A stretch of 64,000 bases of DNA from Parapedobacter defluvii (GCF_014642075.1 NZ_BMIK01000001.1:124001-188000); one strand, 5' to 3'; positions 28,023-37,896 are shown, numbered from the stretch's first letter. The notes: generated by a model from the sequence alone, not told the origin. Program-made: numbers and translations.

Positions 28023-30249
28023 AGTACTGCCGTTCGTTAGTATGATTTTGCTGTGGATGGGGTGCAGTCAAAAGACTGATGTGCTTGATTGCGTGGATCC
28101 CTTTATCGGCACGGATGCACATGGACATACCTTCCCGGGTGCTACCACGCCATTTGGCATGGTTCAGCTCAGCCCTTCTAATGATGCGAAGGGCTGGGGA
28201 TGGTGCTCTGGGTACCATTACAGCGACAGTGTACTGAAGGGATTTGCCCATACCCACCTCAGCGGTACCGGACTGGCTGGCTTGGGTGATATCCTGCTGA
28301 TGCCGACCATGGACCCTGTACAAACGGATGCAGGCACCGAGAAAAACCCGGAAAGTGGCTACCGTTCGAGATTTTCGCACGATGAGGAAGGCGCCTCTCC
28401 TGGTTATTATTGGGTACATCTGCTGGATGATGACATCCGGGTTGAACTGACCTGCACACCAAGAGTGGGTTTTCATCGGTACACGTTTAACCGTGCAGGT
28501 AAAGGAAATATTATTGTCGATCCCACGCATCATATTTATGAGACGGTGGAAAAAACTGAAATCGAAATGATTTCCGATACCGAAATACGAGGGTATAAGC
28601 AGAGCGACGGCGCGGGTGGCAACCGAAAAGTTTATTTCTACGCAAAATTTTCGAAGCCATTCACTGCTTATGGTATTGCTGTGGGCGATTCCATGATTCA
28701 CGAGAAAGGTACAAAGACCGGCCATAGCATCAAAGCTTATGGTTCGTTTAATGTACAACGAGGTGAATCGATAGAGGTAAAGGTGGCGCTTTCCTTCATC
28801 GGCTATGAGGGGGCAAAGAAAAATTTTGAGGCGGAGGCTGCAGACAAAAATTTTGACGAAGTACGGGAAGGTGCAGCGGACAAATGGCGGGAAAAGCTGT
28901 CAAAAATCGAGGTAAAAGGGGGAACAAGGAAAGACAAGCGAATCTTCTACACAGGGCTTTACCATGCGATGATCGCACCCAACCTGATCAACGATGTTGA
29001 CGGAAACTATTGCATCGAAGGAAAGGTGTATACCGACACCGCCAATCAATACAGCACTTTCTCCACGTGGGATACATTCCGGGCATTACATCCGCTGTTG
29101 ACCATCATTGACCCACAGATCACCAAGGAAATTGTCAATTCATTGATCTCTCGGCACTTCGATTCCAAAGTAGAACTGCCCATTTGGGAACTTTGCGGCT
29201 ACGACAATGCCTGCATGACTAGTTATACCCCCACATCTGTTATTGTAGATGCTGTGCGGAAAGGGATACCGGGCATTGACCCGGAGCGGGCTTACCAGGC
29301 AGTAAAAGCAGCTAGTTTATATGACCCAAAGGCAAGCTATTATGCAGGCGGGCAGATTTTACCCTGGCTAAAGAAGTACAATTACGTCCCCTCGCATTTA
29401 GTACAATCGGTTACGCATACCATGGAATATGCGTACCAGGACTGGTGTATCTATGTACTGGCTAAAGAGTTGAACAAGATCGAAGATACGGCTTATTATA
29501 AAAAACGCTCGCAGAGCTACCTCAACTTATACCGGCCTGAAAAGGGTTATTTCTGGCCCAAGGACACCTTGGGGAACTGGACGGATGTAAACCTCACCGA
29601 TTGGCACAACATGCAGGCCCATTACATCACGGGCAATATCTGGGGATACTCCACTTTTATTCCGCATGGTATGGATAAATTGATCGAATTAAAAGGCGGA
29701 AAGGAAAAATTCTGCGCTTGGATAGATGCTATCATCAGCGATACCACTCATATTGAAGGGGATGTACATGTGGATTTGTCGGGTTTCATCGGCAAATACG
29801 GGCATGGCGATGAACCGTCGCACCAAATGCCCTACCTTTACAACTACGGCGGGCAACCTTGGAAAACCCAAGCATTGGTGCGGCGGGTGATGGACACCTT
29901 CTATGCAGACACGCCCGATGGTTTGGTCAACAACGAAGACTGTGGCCAAATGTCGGCTTGGTACATTTTCGGTGCCCTCGGATTTTATCCATTCTGCCCG
30001 GCTGACAACCTATATACACTGGGATCGCCATTATTCGAGGAGGTTATCATCCACTTGGGCGGAGGGAAAACCTTTACGATTGCCGCGAAAAATGCGTCTG
30101 GAAATAATAAATATGTGCAGCAGGCTCATATCGATGGATTTCCATTGGAACAACCGTTCATTCGACATGAGGATATACAACGTGGAGGGCGATTGGAGTT
30201 TATCATGGGAGCACACCCAGCGGAATCTGCGTTCATTCAATTGAACTGA
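28012..30249 (+). CDS. GH92 family glycoside hydrolase (alpha-mannosidase)
   Basis: A 745-residue lipoprotein (lipobox LLWMGC). The N-terminus has the GH92 signature DPFIGTDAHGHTFPGATTPFG, and further on are LKGFAHTHLSG, STWDTFRALHPL and GNDEP-like GHGDEPSHQMPYLYNY, all typical of this family. GH92 enzymes are calcium-dependent exo-alpha-mannosidases. The nearest in-frame start upstream is GTG at 27994; the ATG at 28012 gives a normal lipoprotein signal. The start lies inside the DUF3823 gene, so the two are coupled. It is the clearest clue to the substrate of PUL 2. Confidence 0.95.
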   Translation: MCRKVLPFVSMILLWMGCSQKTDVLDCVDPFIGTDAHGHTFPGATTPFGMVQLSPSNDAKGWGWCSGYHYSDSVLKGFAHTHLSGTGLAGLGDILLMPTMDPVQTDAGTEKNPESGYRSRFSHDEEGASPGYYWVHLLDDDIRVELTCTPRVGFHRYTFNRAGKGNIIVDPTHHIYETVEKTEIEMISDTEIRGYKQSDGAGGNRKVYFYAKFSKPFTAYGIAVGDSMIHEKGTKTGHSIKAYGSFNVQRGESIEVKVALSFIGYEGAKKNFEAEAADKNFDEVREGAADKWREKLSKIEVKGGTRKDKRIFYTGLYHAMIAPNLINDVDGNYCIEGKVYTDTANQYSTFSTWDTFRALHPLLTIIDPQITKEIVNSLISRHFDSKVELPIWELCGYDNACMTSYTPTSVIVDAVRKGIPGIDPERAYQAVKAASLYDPKASYYAGGQILPWLKKYNYVPSHLVQSVTHTMEYAYQDWCIYVLAKELNKIEDTAYYKKRSQSYLNLYRPEKGYFWPKDTLGNWTDVNLTDWHNMQAHYITGNIWGYSTFIPHGMDKLIELKGGKEKFCAWIDAIISDTTHIEGDVHVDLSGFIGKYGHGDEPSHQMPYLYNYGGQPWKTQALVRRVMDTFYADTPDGLVNNEDCGQMSAWYIFGALGFYPFCPADNLYTLGSPLFEEVIIHLGGGKTFTIAAKNASGNNKYVQQAHIDGFPLEQPFIRHEDIQRGGRLEFIMGAHPAESAFIQLN

Positions 30250-30293
30250 ATATACTCGCAATCCCCAAAAGAAGACATTAACAAACCCAGAAT

Positions 30294-32075
30294 ATGAAAA
30301 ACACATTAATATTTATACTGTTATTTGGTATTACCACTTTATGCTACTCTCAATCCTTTGAAATACGAGGTGTATTGCCCTGGCACAATTTTTTGTCGGG
30401 CCCATCGGCTTGGAATGCGCAGGATTATGAGAAATACCTGGATGAATGCCAGAAGAAAGGGATCAATTTCATTGCTTTCCATAATTATACGGGTGGAGGC
30501 GAGCGCTATTTCAACTACGTGGAGCCTATGGTGAAAATCCAATATAAAAATGTGTTACCGGAGACAGGTTTTGATCATTCGGGAATGGCACGATGGGGGT
30601 ACCTGCCGATGAAAGTGAATGAATTTGCGTACGGAACCGATAAGTTGTTCCGGTTACCCGGAGGGGTGAAATATTTTGGCGCGGACTGCTCGGTGTTGGC
30701 CAACACCAACGAGGAACGGTATAAGCTGGCGCAGTCGCTCATGCAAAATGTGCTAGAAATGGCTCATGCGCGGGGTATGCAAATGGCAATGGGGTTTGAA
30801 TTCGGGGTAGCACCGCCGGAATATGCTTCTATCAGAACCCGCGGCGACATGTATTGGCTTGGTCACGGCAGCATCGTATATAATCCGTTTGACCCCGATG
30901 CTACAGGTATTTTGTATGCAACCATTGACAACATCCTGGAGACCTACCAGGGTATCGATTGGATATACCTTTGGCTGAATGAACATTGTATGTTTGGCAT
31001 TGACCCGGCGGTAGCCCTGAAAAACCAACGCATGAAAGCATTCTTTGATGAAAACGGAAAATATTTTGAATCCGAAGCGATCGATGATAACCTGAAGTTT
31101 CTCGGCGTCTGGGCACAGGCGTATATTCAAAAAGCCTACGATTACATCAAGCGAAAGGCTCCTGATACAAAGATTGTCATCGGCGGATGGGGCGCAGAGT
31201 ATCAAATGGGACTATTGCTACAAGGGCTTGATAAAGTGCTGCCCAAGGACGTCGTATTTTCCATGCTAAATCCTGCACAAGGGGCAAAGCCGCACCCCGG
31301 ATACTTCAAAGCAATTGCTGCCAATCGCCGGATATGGGCCATTCCCTGGTTGGAGGGCGATTATTCACTGTGGCATCTGCAGCCCCGGGTGCAGGACATG
31401 CGGGCGCACGTAAAAAAGGCGGCAGACGACGGGCTCAACGGCGTCGTGGGCATTCATTGGCGCACGGCAGAGATAGCAGCCAATTTTGAGGCATTTGCCC
31501 ATTTCGCAGTTAATCCGGTGGATGATCGGGGGGTCGAAACCATCTATCGCGACCACTGTTTACATAACTACGGTGTGTACGCGGCCAAATACCTAGCACC
31601 GCTATTGGCTTCCAACGATACCTCAAAAATCCTGAGTGGCATCCAATCCGATGTATACTTTGCGTATACCCCCGCATGGGGCAGGCTCACCCACCAGCAG
31701 GTGAAAGCCTGCAATGTATTGATCAACACAATTGATGATTGCCTGTTACATGAAAAAGGTAAAGATCACCTTGCCAACTTGACATGGTTGAAAGCCAACT
31801 ACGAATTTACATTATTGCTGGACGAAGTAAGCCGCAGTATGGAACCGGCGTGGAAAATCCGTGAAGAGATCTTATCGGGCATAGCGGGGCAACAGGAGGA
31901 ACAGGACGTCAGTGGGGCCTTGGAGCGGCTACGGGAAGCACCCATCGAACGCCTGTTCACCACGTATGCCTCACGGGTACGTTCGCGCGGAGAACTCGGC
32001 GTGCTTTCTTCCCTTAACCAGCGTATTTGGCGAGAATACGGTTTGCTGAATGATTTTTTACAGCAGTTAAGATGA
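30294..32075 (+). CDS. Secreted barrel-type glycoside hydrolase of unknown specificity
   Basis: A 593-residue protein with a signal peptide (about 1-19). The N-terminal segment EIRGVLPWHNFLSGPSAWN, followed by GINFIAFHNYTGGGERY, and later MGFEFGVAPPEY, YLWLNEHCMFG and GVVGIHWRTAEIAANFEAF, suggest a (beta/alpha)8 barrel with acidic residues at strand ends, of the type seen in alpha-glucuronidases of GH67 and GH115. No established GH family could be assigned with confidence. An all-helical C-terminal part (about 430-593) is unassigned. It follows the GH92 gene by 44 bp and overlaps the next gene by 4 bp (ATGA), so it is part of the PUL 2 operon. Confidence 0.8.
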   Translation: MKNTLIFILLFGITTLCYSQSFEIRGVLPWHNFLSGPSAWNAQDYEKYLDECQKKGINFIAFHNYTGGGERYFNYVEPMVKIQYKNVLPETGFDHSGMARWGYLPMKVNEFAYGTDKLFRLPGGVKYFGADCSVLANTNEERYKLAQSLMQNVLEMAHARGMQMAMGFEFGVAPPEYASIRTRGDMYWLGHGSIVYNPFDPDATGILYATIDNILETYQGIDWIYLWLNEHCMFGIDPAVALKNQRMKAFFDENGKYFESEAIDDNLKFLGVWAQAYIQKAYDYIKRKAPDTKIVIGGWGAEYQMGLLLQGLDKVLPKDVVFSMLNPAQGAKPHPGYFKAIAANRRIWAIPWLEGDYSLWHLQPRVQDMRAHVKKAADDGLNGVVGIHWRTAEIAANFEAFAHFAVNPVDDRGVETIYRDHCLHNYGVYAAKYLAPLLASNDTSKILSGIQSDVYFAYTPAWGRLTHQQVKACNVLINTIDDCLLHEKGKDHLANLTWLKANYEFTLLLDEVSRSMEPAWKIREEILSGIAGQQEEQDVSGALERLREAPIERLFTTYASRVRSRGELGVLSSLNQRIWREYGLLNDFLQQLR

Positions 32076-33988
32076 AGATGATGGAGAAAGCAGTTTTCCT
32101 ATTGGTTTTGGCGCTTGGTATCCACACTGCAAGCGCCACCGAATATCATGTGTCCGTGTCGGGCAGTGATGGCAACCCGGGAACAACCGATCGGCCGCTA
32201 CGCACGATAGGTGCCGCGGTGGAGCTGGCCATGCCGGGCGATACCATCACCGTATATGCGGGTGTGTACCGTGAGCAGGTGACCCCACCGAGGGGTGGCT
32301 TTGCCGGGCGTCCCATCACCTACCGTGCGGCAGAAGGTGAAAAGGTTATCATCAAGGGATCGGAGGAGGTGAAAGGTTGGCAACGCGTCAAAGAAGACCT
32401 TTGGAAGGTACAGTTGCCTTATCGCTTTTTTGGGGCTTATAACCCCTTTACCGACAAGGTGTGGGGCGATTGGTACGAAGGCTGGATCCATACGGGTGAG
32501 GTTTACCTGGATGGCAAACCTTTGAGTGAGGTCGGATCGTTGAATGCTATATTGGATAATGTGCCGGCGTTGAAGCGGAATAATCCGTGTCCGGAAAATG
32601 CGCTGCCCGAGAATCACACGTGGTTTGCTGCAAGTGATAGCGGTCGTACCACCGTATATGCGCGCTTCGGTGAGGCCGATCCCAATACTCAACTGGTGGA
32701 GGTTAATGTGCGCAGGGCCTGTTTCTACCCGGATAAGAATTTCATCAACTACATCACCGTCACGGGTTTTGAAATGTGTCATGCAGCCACGCAGTGGGCA
32801 CCACCTACAGCCGAACAACCGGGCCTGATTGGCACCAACTGGAGCAAAGGCTGGATCATTGAACATAATATCATCCACGATGCAAAATGTACCGGCATCA
32901 CGTTGGGCAAAGACCGCTACACGGGCGACAACATGTGGAGCAAGGATCCGCCCATCGACGGCAGTATACACTACAATGAGGTGGTGCATCGAGTAATCGC
33001 CTACGGCTGGAACAGGGACAGCATCGGCTCGCATATCGTGCGCAACAACGTAATCTACAATTGCGGCCAGGCAGGTATTTGCGGTAGCTTCGGTGCGGCA
33101 TTTAGCGAAATCAGCGGCAACGAGATTTATGACATTTACACTTACCGACCCTATATCGGAGCCGAAATTGCGGGTATCAAACTTCACGCGGGCATCGATG
33201 CTGTGATCCGCGATAATTACCTGCACAACGCAACCTTGGGTGTGTGGCTTGATTGGATGTCGCAGGGCACGCGCGTGACAGGCAACCTGTTCCATGGTAA
33301 TACCAATGTGGATCTCTTTATGGAAGTGAACCATGGTCCGTACATCATCGACAACAACATCCTGCTCTCCACGCATGCCATCCAGGATTGGAGCCAGGGC
33401 GGTGCGTATGTACACAACTTGATCGGGGGTACCGTGGCCTTCTTGGAACAGGATCGGAAGACACCGTTTTTTGCCCCACATTCCACGCAGTGGCTGGGTA
33501 TCGCTGATATTCCCGGCGGTGATGATCGTTACTACAACAACGTATTCACCGGGTCGGAGGCTACGGCTCAATGGGCGCATAGCTTATACCTGCCGGAGGG
33601 AGTGCCACAGTTGTATGGGCTGAGTGTCTATGATAAACCCGTGCTCCCTGTTATTGCCGATGGCAACGTATATCTCAATGGTGGGGCAGCCGCCGTGGGG
33701 GCGTTGGAAACCAACACCACTCGGGACGATAGCGTGCCACCCGTACTTACTTTCCGTCCGGATGGAACTGTCGCATTGGAGTGGGTGCCTCCCCGGGTAA
33801 CCGGTAAACGGGTGACCTCAACACAACTGGGGTTGGCACGAGTGCCGCAGGCGCGTTTCGAGAACCCCGATGGTAGCGATCTAGTCATCGATATCGATTA
33901 CTTTGGAAACAGCCGGGCCAGTGCTCCCATAGCTGGACCTTTTGAAAGCTTTGCCGGCCGTGTAACTACGGTCTGGCCAAAAAAATAA
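32072..33988 (+). CDS. Secreted right-handed parallel beta-helix protein, probable polysaccharide-active enzyme
   Basis: A 638-residue protein with a signal peptide (about 1-22). The opening EYHVSVSGSDGNPGTTDRP followed by TIGAAVELAMPGDTITV is typical of DUF1565-type beta-helix enzymes. Residues about 220-480 contain successive helix turns (WIIEHNIIHDAKCTGITLG, SHIVRNNVIYNCGQAGICG, AVIRDNYLHNATLGVWLDW). GH141-type hydrolases share this layout, but the family is not certain. The ATG overlaps the stop of the preceding gene (ATGA), so translation is coupled. A 460-codon frame on the opposite strand (32198-33580) is a shadow of this gene. Confidence 0.85.
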   Translation: MKMMEKAVFLLVLALGIHTASATEYHVSVSGSDGNPGTTDRPLRTIGAAVELAMPGDTITVYAGVYREQVTPPRGGFAGRPITYRAAEGEKVIIKGSEEVKGWQRVKEDLWKVQLPYRFFGAYNPFTDKVWGDWYEGWIHTGEVYLDGKPLSEVGSLNAILDNVPALKRNNPCPENALPENHTWFAASDSGRTTVYARFGEADPNTQLVEVNVRRACFYPDKNFINYITVTGFEMCHAATQWAPPTAEQPGLIGTNWSKGWIIEHNIIHDAKCTGITLGKDRYTGDNMWSKDPPIDGSIHYNEVVHRVIAYGWNRDSIGSHIVRNNVIYNCGQAGICGSFGAAFSEISGNEIYDIYTYRPYIGAEIAGIKLHAGIDAVIRDNYLHNATLGVWLDWMSQGTRVTGNLFHGNTNVDLFMEVNHGPYIIDNNILLSTHAIQDWSQGGAYVHNLIGGTVAFLEQDRKTPFFAPHSTQWLGIADIPGGDDRYYNNVFTGSEATAQWAHSLYLPEGVPQLYGLSVYDKPVLPVIADGNVYLNGGAAAVGALETNTTRDDSVPPVLTFRPDGTVALEWVPPRVTGKRVTSTQLGLARVPQARFENPDGSDLVIDIDYFGNSRASAPIAGPFESFAGRVTTVWPKK

Positions 33989-33992
33989 TGCA

Positions 33993-35318
33993 TTGAATAA
34001 AACATTCATTTTACTTGTCTCGTTTGTCGCCGCTCTTGGAGGCCTGCTGTTCGGTTTTGATACCGCGATCATCTCCGGTACCATTCCTTATATCACGGAA
34101 TATTTCTCTCTCAATGAATACATGCTGGGCTGGGCAGTGAGTTCTTTATTGATCGGTTGTGCGATAGGCGCTGTACTGGCCGGGAAAATCGCGGACGTCT
34201 ATGGCCGGAAAACCACACTGATTATCTGCGCGGTTTTATTTGCAGTATCCGGTATAGGGGCTGGATTGTCTCAGCAATTGACAGGATTTATCGGCTATCG
34301 TTTGATTGGCGGACTGGGCGTCGGGGCAGCAGCGTTGGTGTCGCCCATGTACATCGCTGAAATCGCCCCTGCCAACTGGAGAGGTAGGTTGGTGGCTTTT
34401 TACCAACTTGCCATCGTATTGGGTATTCTGCTTGCCTATTTTTCCAATTATGTGTTTGATGGCTGGGGTGCAAATAACTGGAGATGGATGTTCATTTCGC
34501 AGGCCGTCCCTTCCGTGCTTTTTCTGTTTTTCCTGCTCTTTGTTCCTGAATCCCCTCGTTGGATGATGAAGAAAGGCCACGAGGCCAGATCCTTACAGGT
34601 ACTTTCTAAGATATCGGGGGATGTTGCCGCCCGAAAGGAATTGGCAGAAATTAAAGGCAGTTTCCAAACACATGAACCCGCTACCCTAAAGATCCTGTTC
34701 TCCAGAAGTTATCGTAGTGTTGTGATCATCGGCATCTTGGTTGCCGTGTTCCAACAGGTCACCGGTATCAATTCCATCCTGTATTATGCACCCGTCATCT
34801 TTAGGGAAACCGGACTTGACAGTTCGTCCTCATTGCTGCAAACCCTTGGCATTGGCTTTGTTAATGTCGTTGCTACGTTTATTGCCATCGGATTGGTGGA
34901 CAAAGTCGGCAGAAAAAAATTTCTATTGGCGGGTTGTCTACTGATGGGGCTTTCACTGGTAATCGTAGGGTTATGTTTCCATTACAAATATTTCAGCAAC
35001 TATATCGTGCTCCTCGGCATGTTGGTGTACGTGGGCGCTTTCGGTTGCACCCTCGGCGCGGTGACGTGGGTATATCTGTCGGAGATATTTCCCAATCGCA
35101 TCAGAGCCCTGGCGCTATCTGTTGCTACACTATCGTTGTGGATCGCTGATTTCATTGTGACCTACACCTTTCCGGTGCTAAGCCAGCAGCTCGGTACAGC
35201 AGTGACAATGCTCAGTTATGCAGCGCTCTGTGCAATTGCTTTTTTATACATGCAATTTCAAGTAAAAGAAACCAAAAACAAATCATTGGAAGAAATCGAA
35301 ACATTATTTGTTAAATAA
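33993..35318 (+). CDS. MFS sugar porter family transporter
   Basis: A 441-residue inner-membrane protein with twelve hydrophobic segments. It shows the sugar-porter signatures GGLLFGFDTAIISG in TM1, DVYGRK in the first cytoplasmic loop, YRLIGGLGVGAA in TM4, VPESPRW before the central loop and DKVGRKK in the second half. It would carry the monosaccharide released by the PUL 2 enzymes, most likely with protons or sodium. The start is a TTG four bases after the previous stop. The nearby ATG (33988) runs into a stop after two codons, so no ATG start is available. Confidence 0.93.
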   Translation: MNKTFILLVSFVAALGGLLFGFDTAIISGTIPYITEYFSLNEYMLGWAVSSLLIGCAIGAVLAGKIADVYGRKTTLIICAVLFAVSGIGAGLSQQLTGFIGYRLIGGLGVGAAALVSPMYIAEIAPANWRGRLVAFYQLAIVLGILLAYFSNYVFDGWGANNWRWMFISQAVPSVLFLFFLLFVPESPRWMMKKGHEARSLQVLSKISGDVAARKELAEIKGSFQTHEPATLKILFSRSYRSVVIIGILVAVFQQVTGINSILYYAPVIFRETGLDSSSSLLQTLGIGFVNVVATFIAIGLVDKVGRKKFLLAGCLLMGLSLVIVGLCFHYKYFSNYIVLLGMLVYVGAFGCTLGAVTWVYLSEIFPNRIRALALSVATLSLWIADFIVTYTFPVLSQQLGTAVTMLSYAALCAIAFLYMQFQVKETKNKSLEEIETLFVK

Positions 35319-35327
35319 ACAATCGTT

Positions 35328-36203
35328 ATGAGCCATACAGTCGCATACATCAATGGTGGAAAATTGTCTTCGCAACACATAGCATACTACGAAAAATTTG
35401 GTTACCTGATAGCCCCGGACCTGTTGTCACCGCAAGAGATTGCCGCACTCAAAAGAGAAACGGCTGCTATCTTCCGCGGTGAACGGGGGAATATCGAGGG
35501 ATTGGTTCCCGTAGCACCGGAAGAGCCGGACAGCGAAGTGCTTAAGAAATATGTGGCCATACATTTTCCCCATAAAATATCCCCGGTAGTCCACAGGTTC
35601 TTATCCCACGAGAAGATAACGGATATATTAACGGGTGTGGTAGGTCCCAATGTTAAATGCATGCAATCAATGTTATTCGTAAAGGCACCCGGGAAGCGGG
35701 GACAAAGCTGGCATCAGGACGAGTATTACATCCCCACGAGGGACCGCTCGCTGATCGGTGCGTGGATTGCGATTGACGATGCCACGGTAGACAACGGCTG
35801 CCTATGGATCATTCCCGGGCGGCCAGGCCAAATGATGCGGCGCGTACCTTATCATGGCACAGAATACGCCGATGTGGACACGGTGGATATTGGCGCACGG
35901 GAACAGGAGGCTATTCCGGTAGAAGTGAAAAGTGGCACGGTAGTATTCTTCAACGGCTATACATTGCACAGTTCACGTGCTAACCGCACAACTGACTGCT
36001 TCCGTACGGCATTGGTGAACCATTATATGAGTGCTGAATCCATGCTCCCCTGGGATCAGGACGGTAATCTGCCCCCTACTGAAGATTTAAGAGACATCGT
36101 GATGGTTGCAGGTGAAGATCCTTATGCGTGGAAAGGAATTGCGGACGTGAACAAACCTTACCTGCGCCCAGAGGTGCTGCGGATCAAGACGGATTTGACT
36201 TGA
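35328..36203 (+). CDS. Phytanoyl-CoA dioxygenase (PhyH) family protein
   Basis: A 291-residue Fe(II)/2-oxoglutarate oxygenase-like protein. The metal triad is visible as His129 and Asp131 in SWHQDEYY and His214 in TLHSSRANR, with Arg220 as the likely 2-oxoglutarate ligand. There is no signal peptide, so it acts in the cytoplasm. It starts 9 bp after the transporter and is followed 18 bp later by a sugar isomerase-like gene, all in the PUL 2 operon. Its substrate is unknown; a hydroxylation or oxidative demethylation of the imported sugar or its aglycone is a guess. Confidence 0.88.
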   Translation: MSHTVAYINGGKLSSQHIAYYEKFGYLIAPDLLSPQEIAALKRETAAIFRGERGNIEGLVPVAPEEPDSEVLKKYVAIHFPHKISPVVHRFLSHEKITDILTGVVGPNVKCMQSMLFVKAPGKRGQSWHQDEYYIPTRDRSLIGAWIAIDDATVDNGCLWIIPGRPGQMMRRVPYHGTEYADVDTVDIGAREQEAIPVEVKSGTVVFFNGYTLHSSRANRTTDCFRTALVNHYMSAESMLPWDQDGNLPPTEDLRDIVMVAGEDPYAWKGIADVNKPYLRPEVLRIKTDLT

Positions 36204-36221
36204 GCATTCGAGGAGCCACAA

Positions 36222-37043
36222 ATGAAAATGGAATTTTATTGCCCCCGCTGGGGGAGCGAAAACATACCCTGGCAGGATTTCATGGACAGGGTACAAGCAG
36301 CGGGTTATGATGGTATTGAATACGCCATTGACACTTCCGTTAGTATGCAGGAATTGGATATGGTATGGGAATTGGCTGACAAACGGAACTTACGCCTGAT
36401 TGCTCAACATTACGGCACCGACGCTGCCGATTTTGGGGAGCACCGGGACATATATGGTTGCTGGTTGGAACGCCTGCTGGCTTATCCGATGGCGAAGCTC
36501 AATTCCCAGACAGGAAAAGATTGGTTTACATTTGACCAGAATATGGAATTATTGGCCCTATCGGGCGACATGGCAGGGAAAGCGGATGCATCGGTGGTGC
36601 ACGAAACCCACCGGGGTAAATTTAGCTTCGCTGCCCATGTGACGGAGAGGTACCTACAGAAAATGCCTAACTTACGTCTGACGTTGGATGCTTCGCATTG
36701 GTGCAATGTAGCCGAATCGTTACTGGAAGATCAGTCCCGGGCTTTGCACCGGGCAATCGGCCGCACGGATCACATCCATGCGCGCATTGGTTATGCACAG
36801 GGGCCGCAGGTACCGGATCCACGTTGCCCGGAATGGCGGGAGGCTCGGCAGGTACACCTGGACTGGTGGGACCGCGTAGCCAAGCTGAAAAGCGGAGAGG
36901 GCAGTGTGTTGACAGTAACGCCAGAGTTCGGCCCATTTCCTTACATGGTGCATTCGCCCGTGAATCGTAAACCCCTGGCAAACCAATGGACACTGAACCT
37001 GTGGATGATGAATGTGCTGAAAGAAAGATGGGAGAGGATGTAA
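36222..37043 (+). CDS. Sugar phosphate isomerase/epimerase-like TIM barrel protein
   Basis: A 273-residue cytoplasmic protein of the xylose-isomerase-like AP endonuclease superfamily. Conserved metal-site patterns are AAGYDGIEYAID, SVVHETHRGKF, LRLTLDASHW and DHIHARIGYAQGPQ. These proteins isomerise or epimerise sugars or open lactones. It is the last plus-strand gene of PUL 2, and its stop codon directly touches the stop of the convergent AraC gene, with no base between them and no terminator visible. The exact reaction is unknown. Confidence 0.85.
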   Translation: MKMEFYCPRWGSENIPWQDFMDRVQAAGYDGIEYAIDTSVSMQELDMVWELADKRNLRLIAQHYGTDAADFGEHRDIYGCWLERLLAYPMAKLNSQTGKDWFTFDQNMELLALSGDMAGKADASVVHETHRGKFSFAAHVTERYLQKMPNLRLTLDASHWCNVAESLLEDQSRALHRAIGRTDHIHARIGYAQGPQVPDPRCPEWREARQVHLDWWDRVAKLKSGEGSVLTVTPEFGPFPYMVHSPVNRKPLANQWTLNLWMMNVLKERWERM

Positions 37044-37895
37044 TTATTTTACAGACTCTCTGAAATGGTTACGGAAATGGGAAGGCGTGAATCCCTTTAT
37101 TTTTAGAAACTGCTTGTTGAAATTGGCCAGTGTATTGAACCCGCTTTCATAGCAAATATCAGTGATAGTCAGGTTCGTGTCGATCAATAGGTTGCAGGCA
37201 TATCCAATTCGCACTTCGTTCAGAAAAGAAACGTAGGTTTTTTTGGTACTTTTCTTGAAATAATGACAAAAAGCGGGTACACTCATGCCCACACTTCCCG
37301 CAATATAGGTCAACGAGATGGGCTGCTTGAAATGGTCTATGGTGTACTGGAATATCTTGTCTATCCGTTCTTTATCTTTTGCGTTAAGTTGCTTCACCTC
37401 TTGGTTGGAAAGCTCAAGGTATTCTGCTTCAAAAGCGATAATGGATAGGCATTCGCAAAGCGCTGTAATTCGTCTGAATCCTTTCAGATATTCCAGATCG
37501 CGTACTAATATACGCAGTCGTTCCTTGCTTTTACCAACAATTTTCAATCCCTTTACAGATGTTTGAAACATGAGTTTGATATCACGCAGTTCGGGAAGCT
37601 CCATGAATGTTTTGCCCCAAAAGTCCTCGCGGAACTGAATGACTACTGCGCTGGTAATCAGATCCTGTTTCTTTTGGAAGGTATGTGGCAGGTTGGCCCC
37701 CAGGAAGAAAATATCTCCGGTCTCGAAGGTATCCACATAGTTCCCGATGAAACTCATTCCCTCTCCCTCCGTGAAGAGGATCAGCTCATACTCGATGTGT
37801 TGATGCCAGGGTACCTCAAAATTTGGTGTTCTGTATGTCCTCGCTACAAAAGATGAATCTTCCGAAAGGGGGAGTTTTTGAATCAATGGTTTCAT
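37044..37895 (-). CDS. AraC family transcriptional regulator
   Basis: A 283-residue regulator with an N-terminal cupin-type ligand domain (about 15-95, with WHQHIEYELILFTEGEGMSFIGN) and two C-terminal helix-turn-helix motifs (about 180-280, with SLTYIAGSVGMSVPAFCHYFKK and TITDICYESGFNTLANFNKQF). It probably controls PUL 2, which has no ECF/FecR pair. Its ATG follows the ilvA stop codon after one base (TGAGATG on the minus strand), so it may be cotranscribed with the branched-chain cluster. It is convergent with PUL 2. Confidence 0.92.
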   Translation of the reverse strand: MKPLIQKLPLSEDSSFVARTYRTPNFEVPWHQHIEYELILFTEGEGMSFIGNYVDTFETGDIFFLGANLPHTFQKKQDLITSAVVIQFREDFWGKTFMELPELRDIKLMFQTSVKGLKIVGKSKERLRILVRDLEYLKGFRRITALCECLSIIAFEAEYLELSNQEVKQLNAKDKERIDKIFQYTIDHFKQPISLTYIAGSVGMSVPAFCHYFKKSTKKTYVSFLNEVRIGYACNLLIDTNLTITDICYESGFNTLANFNKQFLKIKGFTPSHFRNHFRESVK

Positions 37896-37896
37896 C

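Noticed and set aside
32198-33580. A 460-codon frame on the minus strand
   Set aside because: It lies wholly inside the beta-helix gene on the opposite strand. The plus-strand protein has a signal peptide and a recognisable repeat fold, so the antisense frame is a by-product of its codon use.
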